Shown: positions 40,830 to 48,292 of the stretch, piece after piece
Layout: the number at the start of each line of letters is the position of its first letter
Numbering within the stretch: the first letter of the stretch is position 1
Source of the DNA: Actinoplanes subtropicus
GTDB lineage: Bacteria > Actinomycetota > Actinomycetes > Mycobacteriales > Micromonosporaceae
Assembly (NCBI RefSeq): GCF_000721705.1
Contig: NZ_JOJL01000038.1
Coordinates: 37,775-101,774 of the forward strand
Direction of reading: 5' to 3'
Length of the DNA: 64,000 nt
The notes under the pieces: generated by a model
What the model was told of the DNA's origin: nothing
The model's database searches: none
Seen by the model: the letters and a program-made list of their open reading frames with translations, nothing else
Translations under genes and position numbers: made by a program

Positions 40830-43800
40830 CCTCCTCGTCGGTCAGCGGGCTGCTCGGGTGGTGGCTCAGGCACATCGGCGTCCGGGCCCGGCACGGCGCC
40901 TCGCCCTCGAGCGCGATGTAGAAGTCGCCCGCGGTGAGGTTCCCGATGTCCGGCACGTCGCCGCCCTTGACCTTCGCCATCTCCCGGGCGGCCTCGATCT
41001 GCACCGGCGCGGTGATCCGCCCGAAGACGTGCGTGGCCGCGTTGCCGGGGATGCGATTGTGCAGGCCCTTCGGCGACTGCGTGGCGAAGATCAGTCCGAG
41101 GCCGTACTTCCGCGCCTGCGAGGCGAGGGCGAGGGTGCTCTGCGTGCACGCGGTCATCGCCCCGGAGGGCGCGAGGGTCTGCGCCTCGTCCATGACCAGC
41201 AGGCCCAGCAGTGGACGGTCGGTGGCCGGGTGCCGTTTGATCCAGGCGAAGAGCCCCATCTGCAGCTGGTTCACGAAGCTCTGCCGCGCCTCGTCGCCGG
41301 GCAACCCGATGAGGCTGATCACGGAGATGCGAGCCCGCTTACCGGCCGACGGCGTCAGCAGCGTGCCGGGGTCCGCGGCGGCGCCGGCCCCGCCGAACAG
41401 CGGGTCGTTGTCCATCGAGGCGGTGAGCGTCTGCCCCAGGCCCGCGGCGATCTTCTGGGCGTCGGCCAGCTCGCTGACCCCGTCCGGCAGGTCGGACAGC
41501 AGCCCGATCAGGCCGCGGACGTCGCTGCCGCCCCGCCGCGCGAAGTGCTCGACGGCCTTCCGCAAAACCGCCAACCTCAAATTCACTCGTTCCGTACGGC
41601 CGATCAGGTTGGCCCGCGGTGCGAGGGCGGTCACCGCCGCCTCGACCGCCGCGCCCAACTCGTCGGGGTCGTCCCGCACGCTCGCGAAATCGGGCAGCGG
41701 CTGGAAACTCAGCGGCCGGCCGGACTCGCGGCGCGGCGTCCACGTCACGACCTCGGTCCCGGCCAGATACCGGGCGGCCCGCTCGGCGTCGCCCGGGCCC
41801 CAGCCGGTCGGCGGCTCCGGCCACGGATCGCCGAGGCGCGCCAGGTCGTTGTTGGGGTCCAGGACGATCACCGACACGCCCCGCAGCGCACACTCCTCGA
41901 TGAGGCGGCGCAGGAGCACGGTCTTGCCCGAGCCGCTGGCGGCGAAGATCGCCGCGTGCTTGCGTAGCGCTTCGAGCGAGAGCGAGACGGGTACGCCGTC
42001 CGCGACGCCCGTGCCGATGGTGAAGCTCTCGCCCCGCTCGGTCGGCGGGGTGTCCGGCCGTCGCACCTCCTCCCCGGTCCACGTGTCGGCGTCGGCGAGG
42101 GCCTCCTTGAAGATCCGGATCTGCTCGGTGGGCCGGTACCGGAGCAGCCATGCCTGCAGGCTCGCCGGGTTCTCCGTCCGCAGTTTGTCCAGGGCGTCGA
42201 GGATCCGCAGGTCGGACTCGTCGACCGGAAGGGTGACGCCGCCGTCGCGCTTGAGCTGCTCGACGACCTCCTGGGTCTTGGCCGACTGGCTCCAGTCGCC
42301 GTTGCGCAGCAGGAAGAGCTTCCGCTTGGTGACCTCGGCGGTGAGCCCGGCCGCCGTACGGGCACGGCGGATCCGGTGCAGCGCGGCCACCCCGTGGTGG
42401 GTGTCGCTGATCGCCCGGAACGCCCAGTGCACCTGGTCCTCGGTGCGGGACTGGTCGGGCGAGTGCTCCCGCTCCTCCTCGGAGCGCTCGTCCAGGTCGC
42501 GGCGGAGGCGGGCGTGCAGGTCCGGCTTGGAACTCGGCGGCGGGTCGATACCGAACCGCCGGCCGCCGTCGCCACGCTCGGCGATCCACGCCTGCAGCCC
42601 CGCCGCCAACAGCCCCGGAAACGTACTGTCCTCGGTGTCACCCTCCAAGGGCAACGTCACGTTCGCATCCCGCTTGAGCTCCTCGAACCGCGCCTCGATC
42701 CGCGCCATCTCCTCGTCGGCGACCTGCGGCAGCGGCACGGGCGGCGCCCCGGCCAGCTCTTTCTCGCTCGGCACGTCGGCCAGGCGGGTAAGCTGCCGCG
42801 CCTCGCCGCGGATCAGGCAGGCGCGGATGTGCCGATCCACCGCCATGATCAAACTACGGGGCGTGTAGTTGAGAGCTTCCTGGAACGCATCCTCAAGAAT
42901 GGGCCAGGTAGCGTAATCCGGGGTGAACCCGGTCGCCGCGAAGCGAGGCGCGAAGCGCCTGGCGATGATCTCGCGAGCGATCCGCACATCCCGGATGCCC
43001 TGCAGGGCGAAGCGGCGGCGGAATCGCGGATCGAGCGAGGCGGGCGCGTTCTCCACGACCAGGTCCCACGTCGCGGACAGGGTGGCGATGACCAGCAGCG
43101 TCCGCTGGGTCAGGTCCCGCAGATCGCTGACGCCGTGCGCGAGATCGGCGACCAGAGCCGCTTGCCGCACGTTCGCCTCACCGACGGACATCTTCGCCAG
43201 GTCCGCCTGTACGGCAGCCTGCGCGACGGCCGTGTCGATCTGATCGAAGGCGATGACCGAGGGGCCGGTCAGCGCGAGCAGCGAGGAGATCTCGCGGACG
43301 AGCTCCGGGGTCTCCCGCGCCCGGGCGCTGATCTTCCACGATTGCCGCTCGCCCGGGACCGCCTCCCCGGCTCCGGCGAAGTAGCTTTCGGCGATGTCCT
43401 GATGCCCTTCGTCCGCCGAGGCACGCAGGGCGAGGGCGCGCAGCGTGCTGCGGCATTGGCGGGCGACTCGCTCGTTGTAGGCCCCCAGTCCGCTCACAAA
43501 GGAGCTCAGCGCGGCCTCCGTCAGGTCGGTCTCGCCGATCACCGCACGCCGGTCGGCGCGCGGGGCGCCGATCCGCGAGGCCAACCGGCGGAGCAGCAAC
43601 CGCAGTTGGGTCTCCCCGTCCGACGTCTCGCGCGCCAGGCCGTCCAGCAGAAAGACGAGCAGGCCGTCCCAGAAGTCCCCGTTGCCGAGCAGCCCGACGA
43701 GGAAGAAGTAGCCGCCCTGCTGCTGCACCTGTTCACGCACCAGGCCCAGCAGATGCGTCTTGCCCGAGCCCTGCCGGCCCTCCAGGACGAGGCCGATCGG

Positions 43801-43968
43801 GCTGGCGTCGGGGCTGGCGGCCGCCTCGGCGATGCCGTCCCGCACGTCCCGCAGGGCGGATTCGTGCAGGCCGTCGACATGGTAGGGCGACCGCCGCCAG
43901 ACATCGTCGGGTGCCTGCACCCAGCTCAGCCGGAGCGCCGCGAGCGCGGCGCGCTGCTGCTCGTTCAT
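40807..43968 (-). CDS. Double ATPase: AAA-type N half fused to HerA/FtsK-like C half
   Basis: 1053 residues. The N half is an ORC-like AAA ATPase: Walker A EGRQGSGKTHLL (63-74), Walker B SVIAFDQID (237-245), sensor-like VIATLSATW and an Arg-rich DPRFRRRF. Residues 400-640 are a helical region with no motif I recognise. The C half is HerA/DUF87-like: AASGSGKTVLLRR (676-688), IVLDPNNDLARLG, LLVMDEAQTLAPS as Walker B and FATQSPKGLHNRIPGN. HerA-type motors move DNA and recur in defence systems and in end resection. It is the third gene of an operon with a STAND-like ATPase and a winged-helix protein, overlapping the latter by 4 bp. Confidence 0.82.
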   Translation of the reverse strand: MNEQQRAALAALRLSWVQAPDDVWRRSPYHVDGLHESALRDVRDGIAEAAASPDASPIGLVLEGRQGSGKTHLLGLVREQVQQQGGYFFLVGLLGNGDFWDGLLVFLLDGLARETSDGETQLRLLLRRLASRIGAPRADRRAVIGETDLTEAALSSFVSGLGAYNERVARQCRSTLRALALRASADEGHQDIAESYFAGAGEAVPGERQSWKISARARETPELVREISSLLALTGPSVIAFDQIDTAVAQAAVQADLAKMSVGEANVRQAALVADLAHGVSDLRDLTQRTLLVIATLSATWDLVVENAPASLDPRFRRRFALQGIRDVRIAREIIARRFAPRFAATGFTPDYATWPILEDAFQEALNYTPRSLIMAVDRHIRACLIRGEARQLTRLADVPSEKELAGAPPVPLPQVADEEMARIEARFEELKRDANVTLPLEGDTEDSTFPGLLAAGLQAWIAERGDGGRRFGIDPPPSSKPDLHARLRRDLDERSEEEREHSPDQSRTEDQVHWAFRAISDTHHGVAALHRIRRARTAAGLTAEVTKRKLFLLRNGDWSQSAKTQEVVEQLKRDGGVTLPVDESDLRILDALDKLRTENPASLQAWLLRYRPTEQIRIFKEALADADTWTGEEVRRPDTPPTERGESFTIGTGVADGVPVSLSLEALRKHAAIFAASGSGKTVLLRRLIEECALRGVSVIVLDPNNDLARLGDPWPEPPTGWGPGDAERAARYLAGTEVVTWTPRRESGRPLSFQPLPDFASVRDDPDELGAAVEAAVTALAPRANLIGRTERVNLRLAVLRKAVEHFARRGGSDVRGLIGLLSDLPDGVSELADAQKIAAGLGQTLTASMDNDPLFGGAGAAADPGTLLTPSAGKRARISVISLIGLPGDEARQSFVNQLQMGLFAWIKRHPATDRPLLGLLVMDEAQTLAPSGAMTACTQSTLALASQARKYGLGLIFATQSPKGLHNRIPGNAATHVFGRITAPVQIEAAREMAKVKGGDVPDIGNLTAGDFYIALEGEAPCRARTPMCLSHHPSSPLTDEEVMARARA

Positions 43969-44579
43969 CGCACGCCGATCGCCAGCTTGTGCCGGTCCTC
44001 ACCGCCGATGTGGACGGCGGCGCGGCGCTCCTCCGGACCGATCCGGCGGTCGAGCGCCTCCGGTTCGAGCTGGACATCCGGCGAGTCGAGCATCTGCTCC
44101 AGGGTCTTGTCGAGTTCCGCCGTGGACAGGTCGGCGAGCTGCGCCCGCAGGTTGGCCAGCTTGACCCACGTCCCGGGCGTTTCCGCCAGCTCCGCGTAGG
44201 CGGCCCGGACCCGGTCGGCGAGGTCCATCGGCGGGGGGACGACCTTTTTGCCCGGCGGGCGGCGCAGGAGCTTGTGCATTGCCAGCATGGCGGCCCAGTA
44301 CAGGTCGCCCTCCTTGGCCGTGCGCCTCTTCCCCTCCGGCACGCGGCCCTGCTCCAGGGTCAGCTCGTGGTCGAGAGCCCGGACGCCCCTGTCGGTGATG
44401 ACGTGCCAGAAGGTGCTGCCCCTGGTCGTGGAGACGACGTAGCCGGCGAGTCTCTTGAGCTCCGGATTCCTCAGCCGTACGCCGTACAGCTCGGCCATCT
44501 CGGTATTGGAGATCTCGCGGTCCTCGGCCTTCAGGATGATCAGGTATGCGTAGTCGGCGGAGGTCAGCTCGGCGGCCAT
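43965..44579 (-). CDS. Winged-helix protein, partner of the double ATPase
   Basis: 204 residues. The N-terminal 75 residues look like a winged helix (ADYAYLIILKAEDREISNTEMAELYG, then VSTTRGSTFWHVITDRG as wing). The rest is helical and charged, with a Lys/Pro patch RRPPGKKVVPPP. It has no transmembrane or signal segment. It sits between the STAND-like gene (16 bp gap, AAAGGGA upstream) and the double ATPase (ATGA overlap), so it is probably a fixed subunit that links the ATPase to DNA or senses state. I know no named family. Confidence 0.65.
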   Translation of the reverse strand: MAAELTSADYAYLIILKAEDREISNTEMAELYGVRLRNPELKRLAGYVVSTTRGSTFWHVITDRGVRALDHELTLEQGRVPEGKRRTAKEGDLYWAAMLAMHKLLRRPPGKKVVPPPMDLADRVRAAYAELAETPGTWVKLANLRAQLADLSTAELDKTLEQMLDSPDVQLEPEALDRRIGPEERRAAVHIGGEDRHKLAIGVR

Positions 44580-44595
44580 GAAGGGTCCCTTTCGT

Positions 44596-46422
44596 CTACG
44601 GGGTGTGGAGCCGGCCGTCCGCGGTCAGGCCGAAGGCCCGCAGCCGGACAAGCGACGGATTGTCCTGCGCGGTGTAGAGGGCCAGCAGTCGCTCGGCGGC
44701 GCCGGCCGTCCCGGCGTCCAGCTCCGCCCGGAGGTTCGGCTCGTCGCGCAGGTCGAACAGGAGCGAGCAGAGCTTTCCGGGCGCCTCGGGGTCGCCCTCG
44801 TCGACCGCCTTGCGCAGGGCGCCGATCTCGTACTCGGGCGCCGCGCCCCGGTCGGCGTCCCGTTGCAGCTTCGCCAGGCGCAGCTCGGCCGCCTTGTCCC
44901 CGGCGTCGGCGCGGGCCCGCAGCAGATCGATCTCGCCCCAGCCGGCGTACAGGTCGGCCAGCGCCTCCGCGGACCGCAGCTCGCCCCGCTCCGCCCGGGA
45001 GCGCAGCTCCCGCACGCATCCCCGGTCGAACAGGATCTCCACGAGCCGGTCGGCCGCGATCGCGTCGCCGGCGTCCGCCTCCTGCCGCAGGCCGTCGCAG
45101 ACGCCGCCGTCGGCCAGGATCTCGGCGACCTCCGCGGACATCTCGTGCGCCCGGCCGGCCGGGCGCACGAGCTCCACGCGCTGTCGGAGCTCCTGCACCC
45201 GGGACAGCTTCCGGACGGCGATGCGGTCCTCCGCGTGTGTCGCCAGCCGGTCGCCGAGCAGCCGCTGCGCCTCCGCCAGCCGGTCCTGACGGACCAGCAG
45301 GTCGGCCAGATCCGCCACCGCGCGACCGTCGTCGAACTCGGTCACGAGCCGGGCCAGCGCGATCTCGGCGTAGTGGAAGCGGAGCCGGGCGATCGCCGCG
45401 TGGGCGAGCCGCCGCAGGTCGTCGCGCCGGCGCAGCCTGGTCACCAGCGCGTACCAGGCCTCGGCCGGGACCGGTTCGGTGCGCCGCCGGCCGCGTACGT
45501 GCTGGGCCAGGTAGTCGGCGATCGTGTAGCCGGCGCAGGTGCCCGGGCGCCCGTCGTCGACCGGGACCAGCGGCGAGACGTCGCCGTAGAGCGGCTCGGT
45601 CGCATGCGGCAGCGCCTGGGTCAGCCAGTGCTCCGTCGGGCGCACCCGATGGCGCGGCTGCAGGTAGCCGAACATCGCGTCGGCGAGCAGCCCCTCGCCG
45701 AGCGGCGACTGCACACCGAGCCGGTGCGCGTCGGCCGCGGCGGTGATCATCGCCTTGGCGTACGGGTTGGCGGGCTGCTCCCAGCACATCACCAGCCGCG
45801 GCCCGCCGGCCAGGACCTGGGTCATGCCCACCTCACCGGAGCGCAGCGCGTCGTGGATCCGGCTGTCCTGCCGGGCGACGTCCTCGGCCCGGGCCCGCTC
45901 CGCGGCGGTCAGCGCGTCCGGAACCGGTATCACGTCCGCGCTCTTCACCAGCGCGTGGACGTCGTCGCGGCCGGCCGTCCACCGGGCGTACTGGTCCGGC
46001 CAGAGCGTGCCGACCACCAGATTGCCGTGCCGCACCAGCACGCGGACGCATTCGGCGGTCAGCGGTGGATGAGCGCCGAGATAATGGTGCAACTCGTCGA
46101 GCCAGAAGACCGTGTCCTGCGGCGGCGCATTCTTCCATTCCAGCAAATCGGCCGCCTCGGCCGGCTGGATCAGCCACCAATTCGGCACGAGTTCGTAGAT
46201 CGCCTCGTACAACGATCTCGTTTTCCCGGTGGAGGAGCCACCGACCAGGACCACGAAACTCCCGCGTTTCGGCAGCTTGCCGGCGAGCTTGGCGTGCAGG
46301 AGGAAGTCCAGGTCACGCTCCACATAGGTGGGCAGGTCGTCGTCGCCGGCCACGGCCGGAACGGCGCTGTGAATGCCGAGATCACGGGGAAAAGCCATAT
46401 CGACTCGCGGCCGATCCAGCAA
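44596..46422 (-). CDS. STAND-like NTPase with C-terminal helical repeats
   Basis: 608 residues from TTG 46422; ATG 46398 (MAFPRDLG) is an alternative. Walker A VGGSSTGKT is near residue 60-68 and Walker B TVFWLDELHHY near 104-114. A helical section is followed, from about 330, by degenerate repeats of about 35 residues (AEALADLYAGWGEIDLLRARADAG) that look like an armadillo/TPR-type sensor. No effector domain such as TIR or nuclease is fused. STAND NTPases often sense invasion or stress and switch partners on. It is the first gene of a three-gene operon, so it may control the downstream ATPases. Confidence 0.75.
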   Translation of the reverse strand: MLDRPRVDMAFPRDLGIHSAVPAVAGDDDLPTYVERDLDFLLHAKLAGKLPKRGSFVVLVGGSSTGKTRSLYEAIYELVPNWWLIQPAEAADLLEWKNAPPQDTVFWLDELHHYLGAHPPLTAECVRVLVRHGNLVVGTLWPDQYARWTAGRDDVHALVKSADVIPVPDALTAAERARAEDVARQDSRIHDALRSGEVGMTQVLAGGPRLVMCWEQPANPYAKAMITAAADAHRLGVQSPLGEGLLADAMFGYLQPRHRVRPTEHWLTQALPHATEPLYGDVSPLVPVDDGRPGTCAGYTIADYLAQHVRGRRRTEPVPAEAWYALVTRLRRRDDLRRLAHAAIARLRFHYAEIALARLVTEFDDGRAVADLADLLVRQDRLAEAQRLLGDRLATHAEDRIAVRKLSRVQELRQRVELVRPAGRAHEMSAEVAEILADGGVCDGLRQEADAGDAIAADRLVEILFDRGCVRELRSRAERGELRSAEALADLYAGWGEIDLLRARADAGDKAAELRLAKLQRDADRGAAPEYEIGALRKAVDEGDPEAPGKLCSLLFDLRDEPNLRAELDAGTAGAAERLLALYTAQDNPSLVRLRAFGLTADGRLHTP

Positions 46423-46662
46423 TGTCCCTCACCGCCCAAACAATGGTGGCCGACGACCGAATGGAAGGCTACCGCACCACCACGAAGATCACCATGAGTG
46501 AATCCGCATTCACTCTTCTACCATTTTTCTTCCGAAAACCTTCCGCGGATGCGGGTCCGGATTTCAGCGCCGCGTCAGGGTCGCTCCAGCCGCCGGTGCC
46601 ATCGTCCGGTCAGGAGCGGGGGCCGGATGCCGTGCGGTCGCCGCACGACGGAAGGGCATCCG

Positions 46663-47070
46663 ATGTACCGGAAGATCGGCAGCGTCGCACCGGTGGCGCT
46701 GGCACTGGTTCTCGCCGCGCCGGCGGCCGCCGCGGTCGCCGCACCGGCCCCCGAATACACGATGAACCTCAGCAGGAGCGCGGCCACCGTGCAGGCCGGC
46801 GGCCTGGCGACGACCCTGATCACGTTCACCCGGACGAGGCACGAGTCGGAGAGCACCCGGGTGGCGTTGAGCGCGACCGGCCTGCCCGCCGGGGTCACCG
46901 CGCACTTCCTGCCGGCCAAGCCGTTCCTCATCGGCCACTCGTCGATGTTCCTGACCACCTCGCCGGGCACGCCGGTCGGCACCGCCACGATCACCATCAG
47001 CGCGATCACCCTCAGCAGCGACCCGATCGGCACCACCGCCCCGTTCACCCTGACCGTCACGGGCGGCTGA
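46663..47070 (+). CDS. Small secreted Ig-like protein
   Basis: 135 residues from ATG 46663 with GGAAGG upstream. The signal peptide ends near AAVAAPAPE (about residue 28). The rest is a single beta-sandwich with alternating Thr/Val strands (TVQAGGLATTLITFTRT, PAGVTAHF, GTATITISAIT), like fibronectin-III or NPCBM-associated domains. No catalytic motif is visible. A strong terminator follows. Role unknown; possibly surface attachment. Confidence 0.7.
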   Translation: MYRKIGSVAPVALALVLAAPAAAAVAAPAPEYTMNLSRSAATVQAGGLATTLITFTRTRHESESTRVALSATGLPAGVTAHFLPAKPFLIGHSSMFLTTSPGTPVGTATITISAITLSSDPIGTTAPFTLTVTGG

Positions 47071-47089
47071 GCAAGGGCTTGCCGCGAGG

Positions 47090-47120
47090 CGAAGGCGCCG
47101 GGCGGGATCCGGCGCCTTCG
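47090..47120 (+). terminator. Hairpin terminator
   Basis: A 12-bp perfect stem (CGAAGGCGCCGG and complement) with a 7-nt loop lies 19 bp past the secreted-protein stop. Confidence 0.85.
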
Positions 47121-47136
47121 TCACGTCCGGAACGCC

Positions 47137-47142
47137 TAGGCT
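47137..47142 (+). promoter_or_regulatory. Leaderless promoter -10 box TAGGCT
   Basis: TAGGCT is 6 nt before GTG 47149, right after the preceding terminator. Confidence 0.6.
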
Positions 47143-47148
47143 CGGCGG

Positions 47149-48292
47149 GTGATCCTTGACGTCGACCTTGTGCGGTCGCACTATCCGGCCCTCGCCGAGG
47201 GCTTCGTCCACTTCGACGGGGCCGGCGGCACCCAGCCGGCCGAGCCGGTGATCGCCGCGATCGCCGGGGCGATGCGGACGGCGGTGTCGAACCGGGGCAG
47301 CGCCCACGAGCCCGCCCGCCGGTCCGGGGAGATCGTCGCCGCGGCCCGGTCGGCGGTCGCGGACCTGGTGGGCGGCGACCCGGCCGGGGTGGTGTTCGGG
47401 CCGAGCGCCACCGCGCTGACCTATCTGATGGCCCGCACCCTGTCCCGGGAGTGGGGACCGGGCGACGAGGTGGTGGTCTCGCGGCTCGACCACGACGCCA
47501 ACGTCCGGCCGTGGGTGCAGGCCGCCGAGACGGCCGGAGCGACCGTACGGTGGGCCGAGGTCGACCTGACGACCGGCGAGCTTCCGGCGGCCCAATACCG
47601 GGAGTTGATCGGCTCGCGGACGCGGCTGGTGGCGGTCACCGCGGCCAGCAACGCCATCGGGACCATGCCGGCGGTCCGGCAGATCGCCGACGTCGCGCAC
47701 GCGTTCCAGGCTTTCGTGTACGTGGACGGCGTGCACGCGACCGCACACCGGCCGATCGACGTGCGGGCCCTCGGCGCGGACTTCTACACGACCAGCGCCT
47801 ACAAGTGGTCCGGCCCGCACTACGCCGCCGTGGTCGCCGACCCGGCCGTCTGGGCGCCCCTGCGCCCGGTGAAGCTGATCCCGTCGCCGGAGCAGGCCCC
47901 GGACCGGTTCGAGTACGGGACGCTGAGCTTCGAACTGCTGGCCGGCCTGACCGCCGCGGTCGACTACCTGGCCACCCTCTCCGGCGAGCCGGCGGTCGAC
48001 TACCCGGCCACCCACTCCGGCGAGCCGGCGGTCGACTACCCGGCCACCCACTCCGGCGAGCCGGCGGTCCGACCGCTGCCCGACGGTCTCGTTCCGGGTC
48101 GCCGGCCAGACCCCGGCCGAGACCGCCCACGCCCTCGGCGAGCAGGGCATCTGCGTCTCGCACGGCGACTACTACGCGGCCGAGTACTTCGAGGCGGCCG
48201 GCCTGCGCGCCGACGGCGGGGCGGTGCGCGCCGCCATCTACCACTACAACACCGAGGACGAGGTGGACCGCCTCCTGCGGGCGCTGGCCTAG
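47149..48292 (+). pseudogene. Cysteine-desulfurase-like gene broken by a repeat array and frameshift
   Basis: A class V aminotransferase of the cysteine-desulfurase-like group. Codons 1-271 are normal, with HFDGAGGTQ at the start and the PLP lysine in TTSAYKWSG. From 47962 the frame enters three 36-bp repeats. Immediately after, the true C terminus (CPTVSFRVAGQTPAETAHALGEQG to LLRALA) continues in another frame from about 48068 to the TAG at 48290-48292. Between the parts some 50-60 codons expected in the family are absent. The product would be truncated or carry a nonsense tail to 48477. Its stop shares CTAG with the convergent gene. Confidence 0.85.
47962..48069 (+). repeat. Three 36-bp tandem repeats at the break of the desulfurase-like gene
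   Basis: Units at 47962-47997, 47998-48033 and 48034-48069 encode DYPATHSGEPAV; the last two are identical and the first differs at two bases. The array marks the exact point of deletion and frameshift. Confidence 0.97.

Noticed and set aside
48289..48292. CTAG shared as the stop codon of both convergent genes
   Set aside because: A neat arrangement, but expected now and then when TAG stops meet, and with no functional implication.
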